Position numbers and translations under genes: made by a program
Shown here: in pieces, positions 19,245 through 27,224 of the stretch
How the letters are laid out: each line of letters begins with the position of its first letter
Numbering within the stretch: the stretch's first letter is position 1
Notes under the pieces: model-generated
What the model was told of the DNA's origin: nothing
The model's input: the letters and a program-made list of their open reading frames with translations, nothing else
The model's database searches: none
Origin: Pirellula sp.
GTDB taxonomy: Bacteria; Planctomycetota; Planctomycetia; Pirellulales; Pirellulaceae
DNA length: 34,288 nt
Assembly (NCBI GenBank): GCA_021736575.1
Contig: JAIPFP010000038.1
Span: 1 to 34,288 of the forward strand
Reading direction: 5' to 3'

Positions 19245-19305
19245 CGTAGCACAGGCTGCCAGCCTGTCATGTTCTAAAAAGCACAGGCTAGCAGCCTGTG
19301 CTACG
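19245..19305. repeat. Large inverted repeat, 23-bp arms
   Basis: Arms 19245-19267 and 19283-19305 (starting CGTAGCACAGGCTGC) differ at one position across a 15-base loop. Each arm is itself palindromic around AGGCTGCCAGCCT. The core recurs in the hairpin at 23535-23558. It lies between the convergent nagA and UlaG-like genes and may end transcription on both sides. Confidence 0.85.
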
Positions 19306-19358
19306 GGCATATCTCATGCTGCGGTTCCGCTAAAACGGCAACTTATTTACGGATGGTC

Positions 19359-20078
19359 CTAAAGCCTGATGACGGCATTCACTTCGGGGGCGATGGCTTG
19401 GGCACTGGTCGACTTGTGAACAGATTCGATCCACGCCGCAGCATTCTGAGCAATGGGTGGCCAAGTATTGTAATGAGTCGGTAGAACCAACTTGGGGCGT
19501 ACCAACTGAATCGCTTCAATGCTCTCTTCTGGCCCCATGGTGTATAGGTCTCCGATCGGGACAATCAAGCAGTCGACCCCATGCCTCGCGATGAACTTGA
19601 GGTCGGTAAACAAAGCGGTGTCGCCGGTGTAGTACAAACGGTAGGGCGTTTGCGAAATAGCAGAAGCATCGGAAATGCGGTCGAGTTGCAACAAAAAGCC
19701 CCCGCATGCACCTCCATACGATCCGTCCGGCAACATTGATGAATGAACGGCGGGGGTAAACTGCACGATTCCAAATGGCATCCGAGCTTTTCCGCCCAAG
19801 TTCATGCTGACCGTGTTCGCGACGCCATGTTTTGTTTCAAGCCAAGTTGCAATTTCATAGTTGGTTATCACGACCGCTTTCGAACGATTTGCGATTTCGG
19901 CTGCGTCCGCGATATGATCGAAATGCCCATGCGAGACGAGAATGTGGGTTGGTTCAAGACTCGTAGAAGGAACGTTGGCGGCGGGATTGTCCCCAATAAA
20001 TGGGTCGATCAGGATCTTGTATTCTCCAGTCTTAATCCACCAAGAGGAATGGCCAAGCCAAGTAAGCTCAATCGACAT
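19359..20078 (-). CDS. UlaG-like metallo-beta-lactamase-fold hydrolase (UPF0173 type)
   Basis: This is a cytoplasmic metal-dependent hydrolase of 239 residues. The di-metal site shows as SHGHFDH (His50, His52, Asp54, His55), with VHSSM, YYTGDTALF and LPTHYNTWP supplying further His and Asp ligands. The family includes L-ascorbate-6-phosphate lactonase (UlaG) and many uncharacterised UPF0173 proteins, and specificity cannot be set from sequence. I chose ATG 20078 (MSIELTWLGHSS), since the upstream in-frame start at 20144 adds 22 residues outside the fold. On the minus strand a TTGACA (20144-20139) lies upstream without a good -10 box. Confidence 0.85.
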   Translation of the reverse strand: MSIELTWLGHSSWWIKTGEYKILIDPFIGDNPAANVPSTSLEPTHILVSHGHFDHIADAAEIANRSKAVVITNYEIATWLETKHGVANTVSMNLGGKARMPFGIVQFTPAVHSSMLPDGSYGGACGGFLLQLDRISDASAISQTPYRLYYTGDTALFTDLKFIARHGVDCLIVPIGDLYTMGPEESIEAIQLVRPKLVLPTHYNTWPPIAQNAAAWIESVHKSTSAQAIAPEVNAVIRL

Positions 20079-20422
20079 ACAGCACTCGTTCGTTTTTTGA
20101 AAGAATAAATCCACTTTTGGTCTGCCAGAACTGCCTATTGTCAACTAATTTAACACGCGTGCAGTGATGGGCTAGCTGACGCATGTGCCTTCACTTCCTA
20201 GATCCGGCTAAAAATAGTCGGCTCTAATGCAGTTTTTAGGACCGGTTCGACTCGTCATACCGCTTCTTTTTGACATCGGCCCGCAGAAAAATACGCCTGC
20301 TAGGGCTCTGCTTTTGGGGGATTTATCAGCTAGAACTGCCGCGTCGTGAGACGCTGCCAACCGATCTTCAAGCGGTTGCATCGCAGTAGTTTGATTTCTT
20401 TTGATTGTGGATTCCTATTGCC
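20079..20422. other. Divergent intergenic region
   Basis: This 344-base gap separates the UlaG-like gene from the pseudouridine synthase gene. It holds an isolated TTGACA on each strand (minus 20144-20139, plus 20270-20275) but no well-spaced -10 box for either. I see no credible gene, RNA or repeat here. Confidence 0.4.
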
Positions 20423-22651
20423 ATGTCTAAGCCAAAGCGGCCTCGTATTGAAACTCCGTCCATGCTCGCTGGAGAGCAACGCATCAACAAACTCCTTGCC
20501 GCCGCCGGCCTCGGTTCGCGCCGACAAGTCGACGAACTCATCACAGACGGTCGCGTCGAAATCGACGGTAAGACGGTAACCCAAGTTGGAATCAAAGTAG
20601 ACGCGGAAAAAGTAAAGATTTCGGTCGACGGAGAAGCTCTCAAGCGACATCGGCCTCTTTATTTCGCCGTTCACAAACCAGCCGGTGTCTTGTGCACGAA
20701 CCGAGATCCTGAGGGTCGCCCCAGAGTCATCGATTTGGTTCCGGGCAACAATCGACTCTTTCCAGTTGGTCGGTTGGATGCATCGAGTACGGGCCTCATT
20801 CTATTGACCAACGACGGCGAGTTAGCGCAACGTCTGGCCCACCCGAAGCACAGTGTTCCCAAAAATTACTTCGTCGTTGTTGCGGGACAAGTTGAAATGG
20901 ATGCCATGAGACGGCTTCAACGAGGCATCTATTTGGCGGAAGGCCTTGCACGCGTCGACGGAGCCAAGATCCGAAAAGTTCGCAAGGGCTGCACCGAAAT
21001 CGAGATCACTTTGAGCGAAGGCAAGAATCGTGAAATCCGCCGCGTCTTGGCTCGGCTCGGTCACCGCGTGGTCACACTCCGTCGATTGGCCATCGGGCCG
21101 CTTAAGTTAGCCAACCTGCCGGAGGGGAGCTTTCGGCCACTCACTTCCGAAGAAGTCTCACAGTTGTACTCGGTCGTGGATGACATCAAGCGTCAGAAGA
21201 AAGTCGACCGCAAGGAACGCGACCAACGTCGGTCGGCAGAAATGAACGGGATCGAACCTGGCATCGCGGCGGAATCTCCGGATGAAAGTTCAACCAGTAA
21301 GTTATCGGCAGACGATTCTTTAACGAAGAAACCCCAACGCGTCAAAAAGAAATCGAAGGCGGAAAGCAAACCCGCGCCGACATGGGAAGACGAGGCAGAT
21401 GGAATGCTTGAGACCTTGCCGCCGATGTCGCAAAATCCATTCCGGCAAGATGACGATGACGACAACGTCATTGATGCAGGGTACGAAAACGCGGTTCTGG
21501 TGCGAGAACAAGGCCCTGTTATTGACGCTGGCTTGAAACGAGGCAAAGTACTTGGATACACCGAACACGCGGATGAAGACGACGAATTGGTCATTCCGGC
21601 CGCAGCAATGGAAGCAAATCGTTCCCATGCAACGGATGACGAGGAATTCGATGATGATGATGACGCGACCGGCATGGGCTTCGAAATGTTTGACGACGAT
21701 GACGACAGCAATGACGATGACGAAAGCAATTCGGATGACGAAGCGATTGGTCGCGATCTAGATGACGCGCCTGTTCCGGCCAACAGCCCTTGGAGCAAAA
21801 GCGCGAAGAAGCATGGTCGAAACGATCGACAGCCCAACGATCGATCCGGTGGTGCCAGCTCGCGAAACAATCGACCCCAACAAGAGGGTCGTGGCCAAGG
21901 GAGAGGCGAAGGGCGTCCGAGAACGGGATCGGCGCCCAAGCGACGCGAACCCGCTCCAAACTCGCGGTCGAGCGCTGCGGCGGATGCGGCACCTCGAACC
22001 TATCAGCCGAGACGAGGCAGTGGCAAGCCAGCCAGCCAGCGGCGAGAAGAAGCCAACGCACGACTCGCGGCGGAAAATTCAGAAGTGCGATCGAACGAAA
22101 GAAACCGCTCGGCAGGCACAAACAGGCAAGAAGGTGCTGACAGCCGACCAGACGGAGATCGCAGAACTGCGGGTGATCGCAGAACAACCGGCTCTCGCAG
22201 ACCAACGGGTGCCGGCAGACCAACAGGTGCTGGCAGACCAACAGGCGAGCGAAGCTCAACCGGCGAACGACGTCAAGTTGGCGAACGCAGACCCTCCGGA
22301 ACAGGCAGACAGGTGGGCGACCGAAGACCGACAGGTGGACGTTCGTACGGCACATCCTCCAGTGCAAATCGTTCGGCAAGCGGTGGTCGTTCTTCTAGCG
22401 GTGGTCGTTCGGCAAGCGGTGGTCGTTCGTCAAGCGGCGGCCGAAGCAAGCCGATGGGATCACGAACCGGCTACGGTGGCGGAAGATCTTCGGGGCCGCG
22501 TGAAGGCGCGGGAGGCGAAGGAGGCCGAAGTGGTGGTGGCGCTCGACCAACAGGAAGTCGACCAACAGGAGGTCGCGGTGGAAAAACACCCGGAGGCCCG
22601 AAAGGCCGCAAGGGGGGCGGAAAAGGCCGACCGCCTCGCAGCCGAGGCTAA
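20423..22651 (+). CDS. RsuA/RluB-family pseudouridine synthase with long low-complexity tail
   Basis: This enzyme isomerises a uridine in rRNA. Of 742 residues only the first 255 or so are enzyme: an S4 domain (about 18-70, INKLLAAAGLGSRRQVDELI) and the catalytic domain with GRLDASSTGL (Asp119) and GKNREIRRVLARLGHRV. The rest is low complexity. A linker is followed by an acidic stretch at about 400-450, rich in Asp and Glu, then a basic Arg/Gly/Ser/Thr tail at about 450-742. The tail has GRPTGA-like repeats at 592-609, SASGGR/SSSGGR repeats at 651-674 and a Gly-rich end. The start is ATG 20423; a TTG 18 bases upstream adds nothing. RsuA versus RluB is not settled. Confidence 0.85.
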   Translation: MSKPKRPRIETPSMLAGEQRINKLLAAAGLGSRRQVDELITDGRVEIDGKTVTQVGIKVDAEKVKISVDGEALKRHRPLYFAVHKPAGVLCTNRDPEGRPRVIDLVPGNNRLFPVGRLDASSTGLILLTNDGELAQRLAHPKHSVPKNYFVVVAGQVEMDAMRRLQRGIYLAEGLARVDGAKIRKVRKGCTEIEITLSEGKNREIRRVLARLGHRVVTLRRLAIGPLKLANLPEGSFRPLTSEEVSQLYSVVDDIKRQKKVDRKERDQRRSAEMNGIEPGIAAESPDESSTSKLSADDSLTKKPQRVKKKSKAESKPAPTWEDEADGMLETLPPMSQNPFRQDDDDDNVIDAGYENAVLVREQGPVIDAGLKRGKVLGYTEHADEDDELVIPAAAMEANRSHATDDEEFDDDDDATGMGFEMFDDDDDSNDDDESNSDDEAIGRDLDDAPVPANSPWSKSAKKHGRNDRQPNDRSGGASSRNNRPQQEGRGQGRGEGRPRTGSAPKRREPAPNSRSSAAADAAPRTYQPRRGSGKPASQRREEANARLAAENSEVRSNERNRSAGTNRQEGADSRPDGDRRTAGDRRTTGSRRPTGAGRPTGAGRPTGERSSTGERRQVGERRPSGTGRQVGDRRPTGGRSYGTSSSANRSASGGRSSSGGRSASGGRSSSGGRSKPMGSRTGYGGGRSSGPREGAGGEGGRSGGGARPTGSRPTGGRGGKTPGGPKGRKGGGKGRPPRSRG
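22196..22249 (+). repeat. Three in-frame 18-bp repeats
   Basis: Three 18-base units end to end (the best is GGCAGACCAACAGGTGCT at 22214-22231) encode RRPTGA, GRPTGA and GRPTGE in the synthase tail. Confidence 0.85.
22373..22444 (+). repeat. Four in-frame 18-bp repeats
   Basis: Four 18-base units (22373, 22391, 22409, 22427) encode alternating SASGGR and SSSGGR. The first and third units are identical at the DNA level, so the array probably grew by duplication of a 36-base pair of units. Confidence 0.9.
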
Positions 22652-22712
22652 GACTTCGCTATACTACCGCAATCTAAAATTTTCTTACGCACTTTGGAGC
22701 CATCGCGACTAA

Positions 22713-23513
22713 ATGGATTACCTGCAACTGGAAGGCAAGCGGTTTGTCGTTATGGGCGTGGCCAATCGAAAAAGCGTTGCTTACTTCATCGGTAAATCGC
22801 TTGAGTCCAATGGTGCCAAAGTTGAGTACGTTGTTCGCAGCCAAAAACGCCGTGACGAAGTGAGCAAGCTCTTTCCAACCGCTCCAATCTGGATATGTGA
22901 TGTTGAGGAACAAACTCAGATAGATGATCTCGCCACTCAGCTTGCTGGCAATGCCGAACCGATCCAAGGCTTTGTTCATTCGATCGCGTTTGCTGACTAC
23001 AGCGATGGCATGAAACCATTCCATGAGACGACACGCAAGCAATTTTTGCAAGCGATAGACATTTCCTGTTTCTCGTTCGTCGCCCTGAGCAATGCCATCA
23101 AGAGCTTGCTGGCTCCGAACGCTTCGGTGGTAACGATCGGTATTTCAACCACACGGATGGCGAGCGAAAGTTATGGTTTTATGGCCCCTGTCAAAGCGGC
23201 TCTCGATTCTTCGTTGGCATTTTTGTCAAAGTCCTTCAGTCGCTTTTCTAAGGTCCGGTTTAATGCCGTCGGCGCTGGCCTCTTGAAGACCAGTGCTTCC
23301 GCGGGTATTCCGGGATATGTCGACGCATACCTCTTCGCCGAGAAGGCGATACCTCGGGGTGCTGGAGTAACGACGCAAGAGGTTGCTGATACCGTTCTGT
23401 TTCTTTTGAGTCCAAGATCCTCGGGCATTACCGCTCAGACCATCGTGGTCGATGCGGGAATGTCAACGAACTATTTTGACAACGAGATCGTCTCTCGCGT
23501 CGCAAGTCATTAG
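22713..23513 (+). CDS. FabI-like enoyl-ACP reductase
   Basis: This is a short-chain dehydrogenase-fold enzyme of 266 residues. It has the FabI-type nucleotide loop [23 protein letters not shown], the [10 protein letters not shown] motif, and Tyr154-x6-Lys161 in [13 protein letters not shown]. The C-terminus (AGMSTNYF) keeps the family's [11 protein letters not shown] segment. It would reduce the enoyl-ACP double bond in the last step of fatty-acid elongation. The position of E. coli FabI Tyr146, ten residues before the catalytic Tyr, is not Tyr here, so this may be a divergent clade or another SDR. A terminator follows at 23535. Confidence 0.8.
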   Translation: MDYLQLEGKRFVVMGVANRKSVAYFIGKSLESNGAKVEYVVRSQKRRDEVSKLFPTAPIWICDVEEQTQIDDLATQLAGNAEPIQGFVHSIAFADYSDGMKPFHETTRKQFLQAIDISCFSFVALSNAIKSLLAPNASVVTIGISTTRMASESYGFMAPVKAALDSSLAFLSKSFSRFSKVRFNAVGAGLLKTSASAGIPGYVDAYLFAEKAIPRGAGVTTQEVADTVLFLLSPRSSGITAQTIVVDAGMSTNYFDNEIVSRVASH

Positions 23514-23534
23514 CTACCGAACCGAAAGCCGTAG

Positions 23535-23558
23535 AACAGGCTGCCAGCCTGTTTTTTT
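23535..23558 (+). terminator. Rho-independent terminator after the FabI-like gene
   Basis: AACAGGCTG (23535-23543) and CAGCCTGTT (23545-23553) make a perfect 9-bp stem around a single unpaired base, so the tip of the stem must open to form a loop. It is followed by a T-run to 23558. The stem core is the same as the repeat at 19245-19305. Confidence 0.65.
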
Positions 23559-23622
23559 ATTGGCAGCCCGCCGTTTAGGGCCTTAACGAATTCAACCATC
23601 CTATTTAAAAGGCAAGCTGTGT

Positions 23623-23627
23623 AAGGA
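23623..23627 (+). promoter_or_regulatory. Ribosome-binding site that sets the rhodanese start
   Basis: AAGGA lies 6 bases before ATG 23634. It favours that start over the in-frame TTG at 23628, which is only one base away from it. Confidence 0.65.
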
Positions 23628-23633
23628 TTGAAA

Positions 23634-23978
23634 ATGCAAAACATCGAAGTCGACATTCATACCGTTCAACGTTGGTTAAAACACGGAATCGATGACAGTG
23701 GCCTCCCCGTCACCCTCGTCGATTGTCGCGAATCAAGTGAAGCTGACATCGCTAAAATAGATGGGGCACTTTTGATGCCCATGAGGAGTTGGCCACCCGA
23801 TCAGGAAACACTTGCAACTCTGAACGGCAAATCGGTGGTTGTGCACTGTCATCATGGCGGTCGATCGCTTCGCGTTGCCAATTGGTTTCGCCAAAACGGG
23901 CACCCCAACGCGACCAGTATGGCTGGCGGCATCGATCAATGGAGTTTAGAAATTGATCCAACTATTTCGCGATACTAA
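23634..23978 (+). CDS. Single-domain rhodanese-like protein
   Basis: This is a single rhodanese domain of 114 residues, a sulfur-transfer protein or sulfur-carrier handler. The active-site loop is CHHGGR with Cys72 and Arg77, of the right length for a sulfurtransferase. VTLVDCRESSEADIAKIDGA is the usual early strand and loop. No signal peptide is seen, so it is probably cytoplasmic. Its stop overlaps the AAGG of the downstream ribosome site, and the next gene starts 12 bases later, so the two are probably co-transcribed. Confidence 0.85.
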   Translation: MQNIEVDIHTVQRWLKHGIDDSGLPVTLVDCRESSEADIAKIDGALLMPMRSWPPDQETLATLNGKSVVVHCHHGGRSLRVANWFRQNGHPNATSMAGGIDQWSLEIDPTISRY

Positions 23979-23990
23979 GGGAACAATTTG

Positions 23991-25127
23991 ATGACTTGTC
24001 GAACTGCTTTCATTGTCGGTTGGTTTTGGCTTGCGAATTCAAATCTCTCCGTCGTGGCCCTTGCAAAACCGACCGATCCACCGGTAGCAACCGAAAAAAC
24101 CTCAACGAACCAATTAGCGAAACCAAGTATGACCCCGCAAATACCCGACGGGAAACTGACCCAAGCACCAAGTAAGCCTACATGGTCTATAGCCATTCAC
24201 GGCGGAGCGGGTGGTGACATCGATCGGTGGACCGCAGTGCAAAAACAGAATCGCATCCATGGTCTCAAGGCCGCTCTGCAACACGGAAAAGAGCTGTTGG
24301 AAAAATCAATTCCCGCCGTTGATGTTGTACAAGCGGTGGTCCAAATCCTGGAAGACGACCCAAATTTCAATGCGGGACGCGGCGCTGTTTTGAATAGCGT
24401 CGGAGACGTGTCTCTCGACGCAAGCATTATGGATGGGTCCGACTTAAGTTGTGGAGCAGTTGCAAACGTTATGACGGTTCGCAATCCCATTCAATTGGCT
24501 CGGGCAGTTCGCGATAAAACGCCTCATGTCTTCTTGTGTGGCGAACCAGCGGATGTATTTGCCAAGGAGATCGGGTTGCCGCAGGAGCCGCAAGAGTACT
24601 TTAAAACTCCGGAGCAAATCGAAAGTTGGAAGGCTTGGCAACAGAAGCAAGCCGCACGAAATTCGACGACTTCCAAGAGTGATCACGACACCGGAAAGGA
24701 CCGATTGTTCTATTTGGGAACAGTCGGCTGTGTTGTACGCGACCAACAAGGCAATCTTGCTGCTGCCACCAGTACAGGCGGGTTGCTCGGTAAACGCTAT
24801 GGACGGGTGGGCGACACTCCCGTGATCGGTGCGGGAACCTATGCAAAAAACGCAACTTGCGCAATAAGTTGCACCGGAGTGGGTGAACTTTATATTCGAA
24901 ACCATATCGCCTCAGCCGTATCCTCTCGGATGGAATATCTGAACGAGTCGCTAGAGAAGGCCACCGGTTTTGCAATCCACAAAACGCTTCCCGAGGATTC
25001 AGGCGGACTGATCGCCGTGGATCGGGATGGAAATATTGAATTGCAATACAACACTCCCATGATGGCACGTGGACAAGCAAGAAGCGACGGAACATTCCAA
25101 GTAGGATTGAAGGAATGGGCCGACTAA
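23991..25127 (+). CDS. Secreted isoaspartyl peptidase/L-asparaginase (Ntn hydrolase)
   Basis: This family cleaves isoaspartyl dipeptides and asparagine and matures by self-cleavage. The product has 378 residues. A signal peptide (AFIVGWFWLANSNLSVVALA) suggests export, and a Thr/Pro-rich spacer of about 35 residues follows. HGGAGG (70-75), NAGRGAVLN and GTVG with nucleophile Thr244 match the family. The segment before it (about 200-240) is longer and more charged than usual and should be cut out in maturation. I chose ATG 23991, just after the TTG at 23988, with AAGGG at 23977-23981. Confidence 0.85.
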   Translation: MTCRTAFIVGWFWLANSNLSVVALAKPTDPPVATEKTSTNQLAKPSMTPQIPDGKLTQAPSKPTWSIAIHGGAGGDIDRWTAVQKQNRIHGLKAALQHGKELLEKSIPAVDVVQAVVQILEDDPNFNAGRGAVLNSVGDVSLDASIMDGSDLSCGAVANVMTVRNPIQLARAVRDKTPHVFLCGEPADVFAKEIGLPQEPQEYFKTPEQIESWKAWQQKQAARNSTTSKSDHDTGKDRLFYLGTVGCVVRDQQGNLAAATSTGGLLGKRYGRVGDTPVIGAGTYAKNATCAISCTGVGELYIRNHIASAVSSRMEYLNESLEKATGFAIHKTLPEDSGGLIAVDRDGNIELQYNTPMMARGQARSDGTFQVGLKEWAD

Positions 25128-25131
25128 GCCT

Positions 25132-26457
25132 TTACTCGTGCCTTAACGCTTCGATCGGGCTCATCTTGGCTGCCCTAATCGCGGGATAGATACCGAATAT
25201 CAGTCCAACAATAATGGAGACTGCAAATGCACCGACGATGCTCTCCGGTACGATACTTGGCTGAAGGGTCTGAACGACTTGAGGAAGTTCCTTCATCTGA
25301 TCCGTCCAGAAAGTATTTGCGATGAGGCGGGCCAAGTTCACGGTGGGGCCACACAGTAGACCAAACAGAATCCCGGTAATACCGCCAGCCAAACTCAGCA
25401 CGCTCGTTTCAGCCAGAAACTGGGTAATGATGTGAAAACGTTTGGCACCCAAAGCGCGGCGAATACCGATCTCGCGAGTCCGTTCGGTTACCGTCGCAAG
25501 CATAATGTTCATAATGCCGATGCCACCGACGAGCAACGAGATCGATGCAATCATGACTGTAAAAATCCAAAACATCCACTGTGTCGTTCGCACTTGTTCA
25601 AGCAATTCCAAGGGCACTACAACCGCGATGTCCTCCATGCGATCATGCGAATTGAGGGCAGCCTTGACCAACTCAGCCGTCTGCTTCACATTGGCAACGT
25701 CAAAAACCCGCAGCGTTATCTGATTGAGTTCGATCACTTCACCTTCGCGCGAACCGGGCCGAATGCTCATAACCGTATCGCCGATACGGTTTTGAAGCGT
25801 CTTGATCGGAATGTAAACGTCGTAAGAAAAATCTTGTGCGGCCATCGATCCGCCAATAGCTGCAGTCGATCCCTTAGGTTTGAGAACGCCGACTACCAAG
25901 TAGTAATTTTTGTTCTCAGGCAGGTAAATGCGCTGACCGAGGGGATCTTCGTATGGAAAGAGCTTTTCAGCCACCTTGGCAGCAAGCACACAATGCGTGT
26001 CCAGAGCAGAGTTTTCGGTATCGGTGATGAAATGTCCGGCGGCAAGATCTAAGTGTGTTACTTCAGCATACTCAGGCGTGCAACCTACCAATCGACCATC
26101 CAGTTTTCGATCCTTGAATTGAAACTGCCGCCGCATCTCGCGAATTGGAAGTGCGCTTTTGATCGTAGGAACGGTTGCAACGAGCATGTCGTATTCGTCT
26201 CGCATGAGACCATACGGCGTTAGCCCCGTTGAAGACAGTTTCTCGCTGGGCGGTTTCACCGTTCGAATCATAATCGTGTCGGCGCCCAAGCTTTCGACTT
26301 GGCGGACTGCTTCATCCCCGATCCCCTTGCTGATCGCGAGCAACCAAATAACGCTCGCTACACCGATGAATATCCCTAGAACGGTCAGCAGCGATCGCAA
26401 TGGGTGAAGCCAGAGGCTCTTGATACTTAGTTGGATGGTTCCGAGTAGTAGGTTCAT
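25132..26457 (-). CDS. MacB-type ABC transporter permease
   Basis: This is an FtsX/MacB-family permease of 441 residues. One N-terminal membrane helix (LLTVLGIFIGVASVIWLLAI) is followed by a large extracytoplasmic domain of about 230 residues and three C-terminal helices, with the characteristic ERTREIGIRRALGAKR coupling segment. It ends KMSPIEALRHE, as the family does. These proteins act by mechanotransmission on substrates at the outer face rather than by ordinary transport. It overlaps the ATPase gene by 4 bases (ATGA), so the two are coupled. Confidence 0.92.
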   Translation of the reverse strand: MNLLLGTIQLSIKSLWLHPLRSLLTVLGIFIGVASVIWLLAISKGIGDEAVRQVESLGADTIMIRTVKPPSEKLSSTGLTPYGLMRDEYDMLVATVPTIKSALPIREMRRQFQFKDRKLDGRLVGCTPEYAEVTHLDLAAGHFITDTENSALDTHCVLAAKVAEKLFPYEDPLGQRIYLPENKNYYLVVGVLKPKGSTAAIGGSMAAQDFSYDVYIPIKTLQNRIGDTVMSIRPGSREGEVIELNQITLRVFDVANVKQTAELVKAALNSHDRMEDIAVVVPLELLEQVRTTQWMFWIFTVMIASISLLVGGIGIMNIMLATVTERTREIGIRRALGAKRFHIITQFLAETSVLSLAGGITGILFGLLCGPTVNLARLIANTFWTDQMKELPQVVQTLQPSIVPESIVGAFAVSIIVGLIFGIYPAIRAAKMSPIEALRHE

Positions 26458-27224
26458 ACTTCCACCGGCATATTATCTATGGCATACTGCGCAGCCGCAT
26501 CGCGAACTTCTTGTGTATTGGTTTTATCCCATTGGAGCCGACCATCTTTAAGTCGCACCACGCGTTTTGCTCGTTTGGAAACTTCATCTTCGTGCGTAAC
26601 CAGAATGATTGTTTTCCCCTCGACATTGAGACGTTCAAATAGCTGAAGAATCTCTTCGGACGTCCGAGAGTCGAGGTTTCCGGTCGGTTCGTCAGCCAAG
26701 ATAAAGTAAGGGTTGTTGACGAGAGAGCGAGCGATGGCAACGCGTTGCTGTTGACCACCGCTCAACTGGGTCGGTCGGTGATCCAAACGTTGGCCAAGTC
26801 CTACCATCTTGGCTAGTTCAACCGTTCTCTTGTTTTGCTCACGTGTCAACGATCGTCCCTGATAGAACAACGGAACTTGGATGTTCTCTACGACCGTCAA
26901 CTGCTGTATCAAGTTATAGGATTGAAATACGAATCCGATTCGTTGCGAGCGAATCGTTGCCAATTGATTGTCGTTCATGGTGGCGACGTCATCGCCACCC
27001 AGCCAAAGACTGCCGGATGTAGGCTGATCTAGGCAGCCGAGCATGTTTAGCAGAGTACTTTTCCCAGAGCCCGAGGGACCCATGATCGCAACGTAATCCC
27101 CTTCGGGCACGTCGAACGAAACCCCACGAAGCGCCCGCACGGTTTCACTTTTTAGAACATACTCTTTTTTGAGATCGACGACACGACAAGCAAAGTTTGT
27201 CGCGTCCTGTTTTATTTCAAGCAT
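26454..27224 (-). CDS. MacB/LolD-type ABC transporter ATPase
   Basis: This is the nucleotide-binding subunit of the MacAB-like exporter, with 256 residues. It has Walker A GPSGSGKST, Q-loop FQSYNLI, signature LSGGQQQR, Walker B YFILADEPTGNLDS and the switch His in VTHEDEV. The C-terminal 30 residues are extra and polar. It overlaps the adaptor's stop by one base (TAATG) and the permease start by 4 bases, so the three genes form a tight operon. In E. coli MacB, the ATPase and permease are one chain; here they are separate, as in Lol-type systems. Confidence 0.95.
   Translation of the reverse strand: MLEIKQDATNFACRVVDLKKEYVLKSETVRALRGVSFDVPEGDYVAIMGPSGSGKSTLLNMLGCLDQPTSGSLWLGGDDVATMNDNQLATIRSQRIGFVFQSYNLIQQLTVVENIQVPLFYQGRSLTREQNKRTVELAKMVGLGQRLDHRPTQLSGGQQQRVAIARSLVNNPYFILADEPTGNLDSRTSEEILQLFERLNVEGKTIILVTHEDEVSKRAKRVVRLKDGRLQWDKTNTQEVRDAAAQYAIDNMPVEV

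Noticed and set aside
20270-20292. TTGACA as a promoter for the pseudouridine synthase
   Set aside because: No acceptable -10 box stands 16-18 bases downstream, so it is not listed as a promoter.
21193-21939. Ser-rich open frame on the minus strand
   Set aside because: It is the complement of the Asp/Glu-coding GAT/GAC repeats. The Ser runs come from that bias.
21591-22379. Long open frame on the minus strand under the synthase tail
   Set aside because: It arises from the repetitive GC-biased tail DNA. The composition is low complexity and no start signal or family pattern is seen.
21762-22712. Long open frame on the plus strand in another frame of the tail
   Set aside because: It overlaps the synthase tail throughout, is rich in Ala/Gln/Val from the repeats, and runs into the next gene's start. 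It is a shadow of the tail.
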